Below, piece by piece: positions 17,001 through 26,507 of a stretch of DNA of 64,000 bases. The first letter of the stretch is position 1. Each line of letters starts with the position of its first letter. Source of the stretch: Leptospira bouyouniensis (GTDB taxonomy: Bacteria; Spirochaetota; Leptospiria; Leptospirales; Leptospiraceae); assembly GCF_004769525.1 (NCBI RefSeq), contig NZ_RQFT01000002.1, positions 1-64,000 of the forward strand. The letters are read 5' to 3'. The notes under the pieces are model-generated. The model saw only the letters and a program-made list of their open reading frames with translations. It did no database searches and was not told the origin of the DNA. The position numbers were made by a program, and so were the translations under genes.

Positions 17001-18838
17001 TATTTAATTAAATCATATCGTCTCGGCAAATAACTTCGATAAGCATTGTCTATTCCATCACTTCCCAATACGGAATCCAATGGATTGGAAGGATCAAATA
17101 TAGTTCCATTCATTTTTGAATTGCCAGAATCTACAACCGTATAAGTAATCTGACCATTTGAATTTGGTGCATTTCTAATTAAACTAATCGTATGACCTTT
17201 TTTGTTCAAATCCTCTTTAACCCTTAATGTCAAAGAAGTCGGGTTTTCTCGAATCAAGCTATTCGCTAACTCTTGATACGCGGACCGTCTTTCACGCTCG
17301 ATATTTACATTCTGATCATTATTTGCGAATGTCAATTCAGTCCTTTTAAATTCACCCAATCCGTGAGAATAATAATTAACAACTGCTTCGGTATTCACTG
17401 TCATATCACTTTTATTGATAAGATTGTTTTTAGCACAATCTTTTATGAATTGGTCAAAATCAGGAACTGCATCACCTAGATTTGCTTTCAGTAATGACCA
17501 GTTAGAGAATGCCACACACCAACGGTCTCTGATAAATCCAGGATCACTTGGTGAATTGGTATCATTTACAAATCCAAATGCAAGCTCAAAAGCTTTTGTT
17601 GAATCTTTGCTTTGGTACGCTTCCGATCCGGCCATATTTTTAAAATACTCCGCATCGCGCGGGGTTCCAATCACAAATTGGCCCGTGGATGGATTTATTG
17701 TCAGTGGTAGTTCTCGGTTGATGTAGACCGCCGGACTTGTAACTATGAGTTGCTTCGGGTCTGCTAAAATTTTTTGAAAGACATCTGTGACCACTTCAAC
17801 CCCACTCCCTGGAATCTTTATCAAGGAATCAAGTGAGGAACCATATTTCTCATCAAATGCTTTTTCTAAGATTCGCATTTTTTCTGTGAGTTTTGCTAGT
17901 GCATCTTTATCTGCTTGACTTACAAGTGCAGGATCTTGGTGTAAAAGTTTCTCTTTCAATGCACGCTGTTCTTTGATAACTGCATCCAATTCCAAAGCCT
18001 TGCTTCTCAAATCGGAAGAGAACATAGATTTTAACATTGGATCTTTCGCAATTCCTAAGGCCACAGCTTGTCTTTCTTTCGATCGATAGATTTCTTCATA
18101 TTTTCTGACAGCCGCCGCTTCCGTTCTTGTCATTTGTTCCTTTAGATGATTCATTTCTTTTTCCAAGCCAGCCAGTCTGAGTAAATCTTTGTTCGTAGAT
18201 GAATCTAATATTTGGCTATCAAAAATGGGTTTTGTCATATCTGAATTTGTTCGACCTGCAAGTTCTATCCTCAATTGGTCAAATTCTGCTTGCTTTTCGC
18301 CTAGGGTTTTATATGCATTTGCATACGCTGAATCAACTTCTCGAAGCTGTTTTATAATTTTCTGTGGATCTGGTTTGGGAACAAGTTCAATTGATTCTTT
18401 CAGTCTGTTTGGAAGATTTTCCCGTAGTACTTGAGCCGCATAACTATCATTTAACTGTGACGTGGCTGGTTTGTCAAATACAGGAATAATCACTTTAGCA
18501 TTTTCACTTCCATAGTATGATTTTAAAGGTAAATCCATATTCATAGAATTGACTGCGGAAATCATCTGTAGTCTTTCCTTTAAAGGTAATTTGTTTAATT
18601 GGCCAACAAACAAATCAATTGCACGATTTACTTCATCCAGAGTTTTTGCAGAATTTAACTTATCCTTTAAATCTGATTGCATTTGGTAGAGTTTACTGTA
18701 AATAAGGGTATTACTTTTCCTCGTTTGGTGTGTTTTAGAATCTAAACCTTTATTTGACCTGTAGTTATCTGGATCCATACATAGATCATAATAGTCACCC
18801 ATAAGATCTTTTATAAATTGAGGCCTTTGGTCTCTCAT
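17000..18838 (-). CDS. Polymorphic toxin with papain-like Cys-His-Asp tip
   Basis: 612 aa. Residues 1-400 are mostly charged and coiled-coil (140-350), scaffold-like. The C terminus (about 425-612) has a conserved RDRWCVAF with C441, GHTISL with H549, and VVDSGNSKMNG with D570. Order and spacing fit a papain-fold cysteine peptidase or transglutaminase-like enzyme; the family is not named with certainty. Two further copies of this tip lie downstream without the scaffold. No signal peptide is visible, and upstream DNA (18841-19050) reads as scaffold in other frames, so the N terminus may have been lost by frameshifts. The downstream lipoprotein overlaps by one base. Confidence 0.7.
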   Translation of the reverse strand: MRDQRPQFIKDLMGDYYDLCMDPDNYRSNKGLDSKTHQTRKSNTLIYSKLYQMQSDLKDKLNSAKTLDEVNRAIDLFVGQLNKLPLKERLQMISAVNSMNMDLPLKSYYGSENAKVIIPVFDKPATSQLNDSYAAQVLRENLPNRLKESIELVPKPDPQKIIKQLREVDSAYANAYKTLGEKQAEFDQLRIELAGRTNSDMTKPIFDSQILDSSTNKDLLRLAGLEKEMNHLKEQMTRTEAAAVRKYEEIYRSKERQAVALGIAKDPMLKSMFSSDLRSKALELDAVIKEQRALKEKLLHQDPALVSQADKDALAKLTEKMRILEKAFDEKYGSSLDSLIKIPGSGVEVVTDVFQKILADPKQLIVTSPAVYINRELPLTINPSTGQFVIGTPRDAEYFKNMAGSEAYQSKDSTKAFELAFGFVNDTNSPSDPGFIRDRWCVAFSNWSLLKANLGDAVPDFDQFIKDCAKNNLINKSDMTVNTEAVVNYYSHGLGEFKRTELTFANNDQNVNIERERRSAYQELANSLIRENPTSLTLRVKEDLNKKGHTISLIRNAPNSNGQITYTVVDSGNSKMNGTIFDPSNPLDSVLGSDGIDNAYRSYLPRRYDLIK

Positions 18839-18840
18839 TA

Positions 18841-19050
18841 TCTGCTATATTCCCAATTTCTGTATAAGGTATTGTATTTGAATCAATTCCTTTTGCTTTT
18901 ATATAAGCTTTATCTTGATTCAACTTTTGTTTATCGTGCGCTTCATTTATGTTGAGCATAGCCTTCTTGCATGCTAACGCCAGCAGGACCCATTGAGGCT
19001 ATATTCACGCCATCGTATTGGACAGAACTTGTTGGATCAGAGAAAATCAA
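18841..19050 (-). pseudogene. Frameshifted scaffold remnant upstream of the Cys-peptidase toxin
   Basis: The minus strand reads SVQYDGVNIASMGPAGVSMQ in one frame and then INEAHDKQKLNQDKAY to TEIGNIADN in another, ending just before the ATG at 18838. The composition matches the scaffold region of the long toxins. At least two indels separate these parts from the intact frame, suggesting that 17000-18838 is a 5'-truncated gene. Confidence 0.4.
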
Positions 19051-19374
19051 ATTCAATTTTCATATAGAAATCAGGAAGTGAAAATTTCTTTTTGAATTGG
19101 GTGGAAATTACGGTTTCGAACATCCGAAGAAATTCGTCAAAACCTGCTGAATTTACATTACCGATTGATAAAACAAAAAACCTATATTTGTTAGCAGGAT
19201 ATTTTACTATTTTGATGAAGGTGAAGGTTTTTCATTTATTTAGAAAATTGTGGATGGAGATCCCAAACTTATCCCAGTCGACAGGAAAATATATCCTAGT
19301 TTTTAAAAGATAACCTATTGATCGAAGTTTGGCTAAATAACTCGATTTCCATATATGATTTTAAAACAAGTTCA
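19051..19374. other. Gap without a supported gene
   Basis: About 320 bases. Short open frames exist on both strands, but none has a convincing start, ribosome site or recognisable family. It may contain decayed toxin or immunity DNA. Confidence 0.25.
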
Positions 19375-20037
19375 CTACCTTTCTTTCCATTTGGCAGGCT
19401 CCACACCATTCCAAACTTTTAAGAGCTCTTCGTAACGAGCTTGTTTGTCTCTTAGCCATTTGGGATTGTCCCAGTTGTTGCGATACAAGGGAGAATATTG
19501 ATCTTTAGGGTGCCACACATTGTTCCATGTCCAAGGTAAAGGCTCAGGGTCCATTCTGTAGAAGACTATATCGCATGTTCCCATACCCCTCCTGTTAATA
19601 TTTAACCAACTTTCAGAAAGACAAATCTGTCCATTTGGCATAAGTGTTAATTCAAAGACCAAAATTTCTTTTTCAGGTTCATCAAGAGCCTTTGAGAATA
19701 TGCGGAAGTAACGACCTACTCGTTCCGTTCGTATATTGAAGAAGTAAAAATTTTGTTCTGATTCGTGACCATCAGAAGGAAAATGGTATTCGAAATGTTT
19801 ACCTTTTGCGTCTTCCCAGAGTTTAAAAGATAGCGGGTACATATAAAACGCAAAAGATTTTTCGTTCAGATTATTCTTATTACTTAACAAGGATTTGTAA
19901 GTTATCTCCTCATACCATTCTCCATAGAAATCTGAATCAAAAAATAAATTATATTTATTCTTCCAATCCATACAACTCTCAAAGGAAAAAATCCCGAGAA
20001 AACTCAAAACTAAAAATAGCAGACGGATGTTGTTCAT
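19375..20037 (-). CDS. Putative immunity lipoprotein for the M23-like toxin
   Basis: 220 aa with a signal peptide and lipobox FSFESC at residues 17-22. The mature protein is rich in aromatic and acidic residues (FYGEWYEE, PLPWTWNNVW) and matches no family I know. Its ATG overlaps the TGA of the M23-like toxin frame by four bases (ATGA), indicating translational coupling. A lipid-anchored partner is what one would expect for protection against a peptidoglycan-cutting toxin. The function is inferred from context. Confidence 0.65.
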   Translation of the reverse strand: MNNIRLLFLVLSFLGIFSFESCMDWKNKYNLFFDSDFYGEWYEEITYKSLLSNKNNLNEKSFAFYMYPLSFKLWEDAKGKHFEYHFPSDGHESEQNFYFFNIRTERVGRYFRIFSKALDEPEKEILVFELTLMPNGQICLSESWLNINRRGMGTCDIVFYRMDPEPLPWTWNNVWHPKDQYSPLYRNNWDNPKWLRDKQARYEELLKVWNGVEPAKWKER

Positions 20038-21648
20038 TTTGGTCTATTTTCCCAAACTTCGTTTACGTAAGATTGGCCTTCGTTTTTATATCTCTCCCAA
20101 TCAAAGGAGTTAATAGGAACTTTGGTTCCATTTATACGGATTTCATAATGGATATGCGATCCACCATAAGTAGGGGTCCCAATTGGATAAGTGTCTGAAT
20201 GCGTATGTCCTGTGTTTCCAACTCGAGCAATCGGCGTTGTTGGATCCACATCTACAGATGTCCCCGATGGAATGAGAAATTCTGAATTGTGGGCATAGAT
20301 CGTAGATACACCATAATCGTGTGTTACCTCCACATATTTCCCATATCCACTACGGCTATCATGAACCGTTGCTTTCCCAGGGGCGACCGGATTATACGGA
20401 GATCCATAAGGAGCCGCAATATCCGCGGCAAAGTAATTTTCTTTGCCTGGTCTAGCAGAATGTCCATCCTCTGTTTCCGTTACTTTTGCCCCAGGTAGGT
20501 TGATTCCGGGAAGTATGCCTGGCTGTTTGTTAGTTGGGTCATAACCTTGTTGTGCAATTGCATTTGTAATGGTCATCGACTCTATTGTCATGGTCGGTCT
20601 TGGGACATTTGCAGTTGGATTTAAGATTAAAATGAATTCTGCAGCTCGTGCCTGCATCTCTCCTGTTCCATTTAAAAGTTGATTCTTTGCCTTATCAAAC
20701 TCAGAAATTTTTTCTTTTAAACTGTTTATTTTACTTTTTAAATCATTATATTTCTCGGTCCCCTTTTCCATACCCATAAGTGCCAATTCATTCAAACGGA
20801 GCTCCTGGCGGAATGGGTTCTCGATTACTGAATCTTGCAATCGCGTTAAGGCAAGTTCTCTTGCATGATCCATTTCTTTTTTGGTGTCCTTGGTGTTGTA
20901 GTCCTGGTATTTTCCTTGGATCGAGTTGTATTCTTTGTTCAACGTTTCTAGCTTCTGAAGATCTGAGGTTAGATTCATTTGTAAAACAGTTGGATCCACT
21001 GTCGATGTAAAGAGTCCATTCCCCTTTTTGAGATCATCTATTTCCTTTTTGGTTCTGTCAATTTTTTCCTTGAGGTCTTGGATTTCTGTCCCCACTTTAC
21101 CCAAGTTTTCAATAAAATCGTTATTTTTATAGGCTATCGCTTCTCTTGTTTTTACCATCTCTGGTTCATTGTCAGATACCTTGATTCCGGATAGTTTTGT
21201 TTTAAGTTCGGCGATCGCCTTTTTATCCGAGTCGGATAGGGAATATACCTCTTTCTGCACGGTGAGTTCCAGTCGCAATCGTAACAGGAACTATACTCTG
21301 ACCATATGCAGGTTCCCTATCTAGTGTGATAGAACCACCATCGATCATTGTCATCTCGCTCATTGGCAGACTTTCATTTTGTTGATCATTTCCTTCTTCT
21401 GGATTTGGATCATCCCCATCTTCCTCTTCCCTCCTGGTTCTCTCCATAACAACCGTCTCACCAGAATTAGCTGTTGGTGTTCCTGAAGTTCCTCCGCTAC
21501 CGTATAACAATGCAGCTCCACTGGCAATTGTCATACCTAAACTTACCGCCAAATCGATACCAGCATTCATATTGGTATCGATGTATTCTCCTATGATATT
21601 TAAAACTGAATCAATGGCATTTGGAGTGAAGTTCCGCCTTCCCTGTTA
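20034..21648 (-). pseudogene. M23-tipped polymorphic toxin, 5'-truncated and frameshifted
   Basis: The open frame starts directly after the stop of the lipoprotein gene at 21649, in the same frame, with no start codon: RRNFTPNAIDSVLNIIGEY, a hydrophobic stretch, then an acidic linker. Near 21223-21278 the frame shifts; the second part (414 codons, nominal TTG start at 21278) holds a coiled coil and a C-terminal LytM/M23 domain. H375-I-H377 in SHIHYEI and D286 in YFAADIAAP are present, but the usual first zinc ligand, a histidine four residues before the aspartate, is Y282. The enzyme may thus be impaired or have shifted ligands. Expected target: peptidoglycan cross-bridges. Confidence 0.7.
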
Positions 21649-22359
21649 CTAAAAATCATCATTCCTTGGTTTTGGCAGATTGTATAAATTTGGGTCAGGG
21701 CAATGATCCCAGAAACTCCTTATCAAATAAAATTCTGTACCTGACCTTTTATATATGCTGCTAAAATCAAGGTACACCTGCAGTGTTAGTTCATTATTAA
21801 TGGCATCTATAAATTTAATAATATATTCTACTGAGTATTGAATAGAATGTTTCCCAATATATGGATCCTTAACCAAATAAGCTTTGATTTCCATTTTTTT
21901 AATATCTGCGTTCATAAGAACATCAAAATTGCAGAATGGATCTTTGTTACCGTTTTTGTTGTACTTATCGACCCAAAGATTTACTATTTTCTCTTCATGT
22001 TGACTTGGATTCAAGTTACCGTTTGCTTGGCCAATTAAGTTTAAGATTGTTGAGTCAGTTTTTTCAGCAAGGCCGCGGAAGTTTCTTTTTAAAATGTTAT
22101 CCCTGATCTCTTTTGCAACCGGTAACATTTGTTTTATTGCCATTTCACGCGGGTCTAAATTATATTCCTGAAAATGGGCTTCCCCAGCTCCTACGTCTCT
22201 AACATAGAATACTCCTGGCTCTAGCTCTTCTTCCAGCGGACCTGATAACCAAGCAGGTTTTTCTTCGGAAACTGGTAATGCCTCAGATTCTAGTTTTTTA
22301 CAAATCGATACGGATAGAATTAAACATGATAAGATAAGAAATTTAAATAACGTTCGCAT
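21649..22359 (-). CDS. Putative immunity lipoprotein (ELEPGVFY family)
   Basis: 236 aa from the ATG at 22359, chosen because it places the signal peptide (LFKFLILSCLILSVSIC) at the N terminus; the open frame extends to 22491, but that part overlaps a toxin remnant. The N-terminal mature part, ELEPGVFYVRD followed by a helix with IRDNILKRNFRGLAEK, is similar to EFQPGLFYYVN and the following helix in the lipoprotein at 36161-36892. It begins 14 bases inside a toxin-tip remnant. It is probably the immunity partner of a toxin now mostly deleted. Confidence 0.6.
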   Translation of the reverse strand: MRTLFKFLILSCLILSVSICKKLESEALPVSEEKPAWLSGPLEEELEPGVFYVRDVGAGEAHFQEYNLDPREMAIKQMLPVAKEIRDNILKRNFRGLAEKTDSTILNLIGQANGNLNPSQHEEKIVNLWVDKYNKNGNKDPFCNFDVLMNADIKKMEIKAYLVKDPYIGKHSIQYSVEYIIKFIDAINNELTLQVYLDFSSIYKRSGTEFYLIRSFWDHCPDPNLYNLPKPRNDDF

Positions 22360-22500
22360 GGTTTGCCTCATCTGCCATAACTCGCAAAAAATACTCTGGA
22401 TTGATAACATATCGACCATCTTTACCTTTTTCAACCACATAGTCATTTCATAAGAGTTTTTCCACAACCAAGTTCCCATATTCAGAAACAATTCCAGTTA
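22343..22500 (-). pseudogene. Short toxin-tip remnant before the lipoprotein at 22359
   Basis: The minus strand reads EYGNLVVEKLL, a stop, then NDYVVEKGKDGRYVINP, EYFLRVMADE and a stop at 22343, overlapping the lipoprotein start by 14-17 bases. No family can be named. The position is that of a toxin C terminus. Confidence 0.4.
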
Positions 22501-22555
22501 TGCGGGACAAATTGCTCATTTTGGGAATTTTGTAGGTTTAAAGACGAGTATATTC

Positions 22556-22609
22556 AAATGAGTTGTGACAATCTTTATGGATTGTCAATATGATAACCTG
22601 CAGGGAAAC
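22556..22609. repeat. 54-bp direct repeat, copy A
   Basis: A nearly identical block occurs at 25508-25561, in the same orientation, 2.95 kb away. On the minus strand it encodes FPAGYHIDNP, part of a toxin C terminus. The two copies bracket two lipoproteins and a pseudogene, so recombination between them could delete or duplicate that cassette. Confidence 0.75.
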
Positions 22610-22715
22610 TTTTCTTACAATCTTTCTTAAAGAAAAGATTTCCGAGAATATCGACACTTCGATAAACTCAGTGTCAATGGCTCATGGTAATTCCAGTTTT
22701 AAAAATAAGTCATGA

Positions 22716-23687
22716 TCAATACGGCGGCCAAAATTCACCTTCTTGTTTTAAGAGTGCACCATAAATAAAGCCTTCCTTCCCATCAAACATTCGGACTCGA
22801 ACCCAAGGTGCTACTTGGAAGGAAATCTTTTCAATGTTCCCAACATCTTCGAGTACCTCCAACGTATCATCGGTATTATACTTAGCCAGAATTTCACTCT
22901 TTCGAGTTGGCTTGCTCCGCAAGATAGTATTGGGTTTTCGAATAAGATACTCTCCCTTCCTTAAATATGGGATAAAATCAAAACATTCGTTCCCACAAGT
23001 ATATTTTTTTTCTGTCACATTTGGATTTTCTTGTTCTATAATTTGGTTTCCTTCAAAACTGAAAAATTTGCCACACTCATATACAAGATCATTCACTTTA
23101 TATTGTTTTTCGAGTTCTAGCCCATCATTGTAATTTTGATAACAATACAGTTCTCCTTTATCTAATATTCCAGCCTTAAATATTAGTTTTTTTGACGCTC
23201 CACAAGGTACATATTGCCATCCAGGTGCATTATCTGAATATTTATCTGTGTAATATCCATATTCATAACAATGGTTTGTTGATGTTATATAGCGAATTTT
23301 CTGAAGATCAATTGCTATCGTAAGTAATTTTTTAATTTTTGATTTGATGTGATTTAATTCTAATTGGATGAACCAATAATCTGTTCCTTTGTATTTAGTT
23401 TCAATACTCACTTTCATACCGTTGAAATCAAAAAAGCAATATTCATTGCCTTTCTTGATTGTAATTTCGGGTTTTCCAATTAATCCAAAATATTGATAAA
23501 AATGATAACAAGGCTGGTCAATTTTACTTTCGATAAAGGACAAGTCGTAAAGACTTGGCATTCTTTTTAGTAAGAGAATATCAGATTCTGATTTGTATTT
23601 TGACTCATTTCGTTTTATATCTATTGATTCTTTGCATGTTAATACAGAGAAACAGAAAAAAAATAGAATGTTTGAATACTTATTCAT
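22716..23687 (-). CDS. SH3-domain lipoprotein (1)
   Basis: 323 aa from the ATG at 23687; the upstream in-frame part (to 23729) would push the signal peptide inward. Lipobox FSVLTC is at residues 13-18. Middle part unknown with several cysteines; the C terminus is a bacterial SH3 domain (RSKPTRKSEIL, WVRVRMFDGKEGFIYGALL). Two other genes (24648-25451 and 25608-26507) share this layout and the APWV motif. Bacterial SH3 domains bind peptidoglycan or envelope proteins, which fits immunity to peptidoglycan-cutting toxins nearby. No toxin frame directly precedes this copy except the pseudogene at 23765. Confidence 0.65.
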   Translation of the reverse strand: MNKYSNILFFFCFSVLTCKESIDIKRNESKYKSESDILLLKRMPSLYDLSFIESKIDQPCYHFYQYFGLIGKPEITIKKGNEYCFFDFNGMKVSIETKYKGTDYWFIQLELNHIKSKIKKLLTIAIDLQKIRYITSTNHCYEYGYYTDKYSDNAPGWQYVPCGASKKLIFKAGILDKGELYCYQNYNDGLELEKQYKVNDLVYECGKFFSFEGNQIIEQENPNVTEKKYTCGNECFDFIPYLRKGEYLIRKPNTILRSKPTRKSEILAKYNTDDTLEVLEDVGNIEKISFQVAPWVRVRMFDGKEGFIYGALLKQEGEFWPPY

Positions 23688-23764
23688 CGAGTAACCTAAT
23701 GTCAATATGGTTATGGTGATTATCGGCAAACTTTACTATAATGTTCGTTTGATTGAAGCAATCA

Positions 23765-24480
23765 TTACGGGTCACTTAGTGTTTTACCCTCTTTCTTTAA
23801 TCTCTCGTACATTTCGTTTTCTTTTTCCATATACCGTTTGCCGGCTTCAGACTCTTCTTTTAGTCGTAATTGATATTGTTTAATAGAATCATCATAGAGT
23901 TCAGGAAGTTCGTTCATGCAGTATTCCATAGTATTGTATCGTTTGCTGTTCTCATTATCATGTGGAAAGATTAGCACGGAATAACGTGCTCACCGTTTAA
24001 AAAATTTATCATCCCCCCCCCCGTACTGTCAAAAGCATAGTAATCGTCATTAGTTGCCTTTTCCTCAATGGTTTCTCTGTTAGAGGAGATGTAGATATAT
24101 TTCTTTTCATCTGTTTTTCTTGGGGACTTTCCTACGAAGATAAAAATCCTACCACCATTCTTGGCCTGCAAATACAAATATCTATCATCTTCAAGTAACG
24201 GTATGTCGATAATGGGTTTTTTCAATACATTTTGTTCATTGTAAAATGCTGCTCTAAGCTTTTTATTTAGAAAATCGATTTCTAAACAATACTTCGGATC
24301 AATCCGTAATTCTTCTTCGGTAAAGGATACGTTTGCCACTTCTGCAATGGTATGACCAACTTCATAAATAGTTGGCCGGTATACCTCTAAAGTTAACCAT
24401 TGATATTTCTGACAACCTAATAAGAAAAATAATGCGGAATAAATCCGAAAAGAACTAATATTATTTTTTTGTATGTTTTC
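23765..24480 (-). pseudogene. Lipoprotein with at least two frameshifts
   Basis: The signal starts at an ATG near 24480 (MKTYKKIILVLFGF) and shifts frame to reach the lipobox SALFFLLGC. The main domain reads from VANVSFTEEELRID to NGEHVIPC (24339-23971), and the C-terminal helix continues in another frame (23977-23765; YCMNELPELYDDSIKQYQL). A run of ten G residues (24013-24022 on the complement) lies inside the gene. No family recognised. The broken state suggests a discarded immunity gene. Confidence 0.6.
24013..24022 (-). repeat. G10 homopolymer tract within a lipoprotein pseudogene
   Basis: Ten consecutive C on the plus strand, meaning G10 in the coding strand, in AT-rich DNA. Such tracts slip readily. 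The present length keeps the upstream frame; other lengths give early stops. Confidence 0.6.
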
Positions 24481-24647
24481 ATCATCTTGCTTTTACATCC
24501 ATAGTGAATAAAATTTATATATTAATTTTTTTTATACTTATTCTCTCCACCATGGTTTACTTCCAACCAATCTTGGCCTCGCCTCCGTAGGAAATGGGGA
24601 ACTTTGATAGGAAAAGAAATGATTTGAAAAAAGTTTGACTACTAAAA

Positions 24648-25451
24648 TTAATATCTTAATTCACCTGGAACTTTGATAAGAGCACCAAATACATAGCCTT
24701 CGATTCCAGATTGGGTTGATACTTTTACCCAAGGTGCTATGTTTTCCTCTATTTCTTCTATAATTCCAGTGTCTTCTAACAATTTTAGAACTTGCCCTTT
24801 TTTGAGAGTACTAATAATTTTTGATGATGTGCTTGGTTCCTCTCGGAGAAAGACTCTTTCTCTAAATACTTCATATTCACCAATATCTAGAAACGGAATC
24901 ATATCATAGCAACGATAACTACATTCAGAGACGTCATTTTTGGGCTTCAATAAATATCCATCTTGAAAAACATATGTCTTTTCTCGACAATTTTCTGTAA
25001 CTTGCTTTTTAACATTGAAATCCCAACAGACTTCACTTGCATCATACATTCCTATCGATAAGGTACGGCCGCAATCGTACAATCCCCGTTTAATTTTTTC
25101 CGTTTGATAGAACATAGCATCTTCTTCGCAGTTGTTTGTTTCGTTGTAGCCAAATTTATTTGAATTGTATTTTTTTATTTTCTTTTTATATGAAAAAGAG
25201 ATTATTTCTCCTTTGGCTTTTCTAGGAATAGTTACCTTAAATTTGCGAAATTCGATTTCTTTATCGAAATAATCTTCAGGTTTTCCATCAATTTTCATTT
25301 TCTTGAAAAACAATTCTGACACATTAATTTTTTGATCTGTTAATTCACTGTAATGAGGTGATAATCTTTTAAGAAATTTCATATCCTTAGCAAAAACAGT
25401 ACTAATATGCAAATTTAGAAGAATTAGTAATATATAATAGATTTTTTTCAT
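24648..25451 (-). CDS. SH3-domain exported protein (2), putative immunity
   Basis: 267 aa with a signal peptide likely cut after STVFA (residue 21). Central cysteine-containing region (NNCEEDAMFYQTEK, CRYDMIPFLDIGEY-like), then a C-terminal SH3 domain (LREEPSTSSKIISTL, APWVKVSTQSGIEGYVFGAL). Its ATG overlaps by four bases (ATGA) the stop of a toxin-tip remnant that ends HHIHFRIVKK. It is closely related to 25608-26507. Likely role: periplasmic protection against the MepA-like peptidase tip; inferred. Confidence 0.7.
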   Translation of the reverse strand: MKKIYYILLILLNLHISTVFAKDMKFLKRLSPHYSELTDQKINVSELFFKKMKIDGKPEDYFDKEIEFRKFKVTIPRKAKGEIISFSYKKKIKKYNSNKFGYNETNNCEEDAMFYQTEKIKRGLYDCGRTLSIGMYDASEVCWDFNVKKQVTENCREKTYVFQDGYLLKPKNDVSECSYRCYDMIPFLDIGEYEVFRERVFLREEPSTSSKIISTLKKGQVLKLLEDTGIIEEIEENIAPWVKVSTQSGIEGYVFGALIKVPGELRY

Positions 25452-25575
25452 TTTTTAACTATTCTAAAGTGAATATGGTGGCTATCTTCTCCAATACCAT
25501 AATGACTCAAATGAGTTGTGACAATCTTTATGGATTGTCAATATGATAACCTGCAGGGAAATTTTCCTTGCAATC
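25448..25575 (-). pseudogene. Remnant of a MepA/M15-like toxin tip
   Basis: In one frame the minus strand encodes FPAGYHIDNP; in another it continues THLSHYGIGEDSHHIHFRIV and ends KK-stop at 25448. The last motif parallels DHLHFQLRKK at the end of the intact tip at 26504. The stop overlaps the next lipoprotein start as ATGA. A frameshift and 5' truncation make it non-functional. Confidence 0.55.
25508..25561. repeat. 54-bp direct repeat, copy B
   Basis: Matches 22556-22609 almost exactly. It lies inside the MepA-like toxin-tip remnant, so copy A marks another displaced copy of the same tip. Confidence 0.75.
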
Positions 25576-25607
25576 TAAAAATGCAGAGTTCGCGATTAAT
25601 ATATAAT

Positions 25608-26507
25608 TTAATTCCAAAACTCCTTTGGTTTTTTCAGGAAAATTCCAAATACATATCCTTCAATGCCTGATTTGGTTTTAATTTTTACCCAAGGCGCTAT
25701 GTTTTCATCTATTTCTTCAATCGGACCCGTATTTTCTATCACTTCAATCTCTTCGTCTAATTTCAATTTTCCTATCAATTCACTATTTCGATTTGGTTCT
25801 TTTCTAAGATTAACTTCAGATTTTCTAACTATATAGATTCCTGAGTTTAGATACGGAATGAACTCATAACATTTACGGGGACATGTATTGCGATCACTCG
25901 GAAATGATTTTTGTTGAGTTTTAAAATCAAAACTTGCACGATCCCTACAATCATCAACTTGGTATTGGTTTTTTACATCCCAACAAACTTCATTTACAGT
26001 TTGCAAATCTGCATTGAAACTAAGCTCTCGACCGCATTGGAAATTTCCTAATTTTGCAGGTACATTCGTTTGCACTGGTGAATATACAGATGAAAATTCA
26101 TAACAATCATTTGACTCGGTATATGAATTATTTTTATGATTGATTTCAAAAGATTTTATTTTTTTGGAAGGTGGAAAATAAAAAGTTACCTGAGTGCTAC
26201 GAATTTTTCCTTCAGAATTATATAACCTAACAGTGAAATCTAAATTTTTATACTTTCCTTTTGCTATTTTTCGAATTTCCGTCTTTTTATCTTTCTCTAT
26301 TATTTCACTTTCTTTTTTTACATGGAACCTCTCGAAAAAATAGTCGATTTGATTGTCAGAATCGATGACAAAGTCCTTATATCTAGGTATTCGTTCGACA
26401 ATATATTCTAAATTTTTCGGAATGGTTTTTTCTATTCTTTCTAAGCAAGACAAATGGATTGAAAACAATCCAAAAAGTAAAAGTAGAAACTTAATCATGA
26501 AATTCAA
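25608..26507 (-). CDS. SH3-domain lipoprotein (3), putative immunity to the MepA-like toxin
   Basis: 299 aa. Signal and lipobox (LFSIHLSC, about residues 14-21). C-terminal SH3 domain with LRKEPNRNSELIGKL and APWVKIKTKSGIEGYVFG. The TTG at 26507 overlaps the toxin's TGA by four bases; an ATG three codons later (26498) is the alternative start. It directly follows the MepA-like toxin frame and is related to the other two SH3 proteins here. Lipid anchoring and an SH3 domain fit protection of peptidoglycan. Confidence 0.7.
   Translation of the reverse strand: MNFMIKFLLLLFGLFSIHLSCLERIEKTIPKNLEYIVERIPRYKDFVIDSDNQIDYFFERFHVKKESEIIEKDKKTEIRKIAKGKYKNLDFTVRLYNSEGKIRSTQVTFYFPPSKKIKSFEINHKNNSYTESNDCYEFSSVYSPVQTNVPAKLGNFQCGRELSFNADLQTVNEVCWDVKNQYQVDDCRDRASFDFKTQQKSFPSDRNTCPRKCYEFIPYLNSGIYIVRKSEVNLRKEPNRNSELIGKLKLDEEIEVIENTGPIEEIDENIAPWVKIKTKSGIEGYVFGIFLKKPKEFWN

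Noticed and set aside
19092..19313. 73-codon plus-strand ORF between toxin modules
   Set aside because: No family or start signals; it lies antisense to probable decayed toxin DNA.
22556..25561. Insertion sequence defined by the 54-bp repeats
   Set aside because: The repeats encode part of a toxin tip, are direct rather than inverted, and enclose no transposase.
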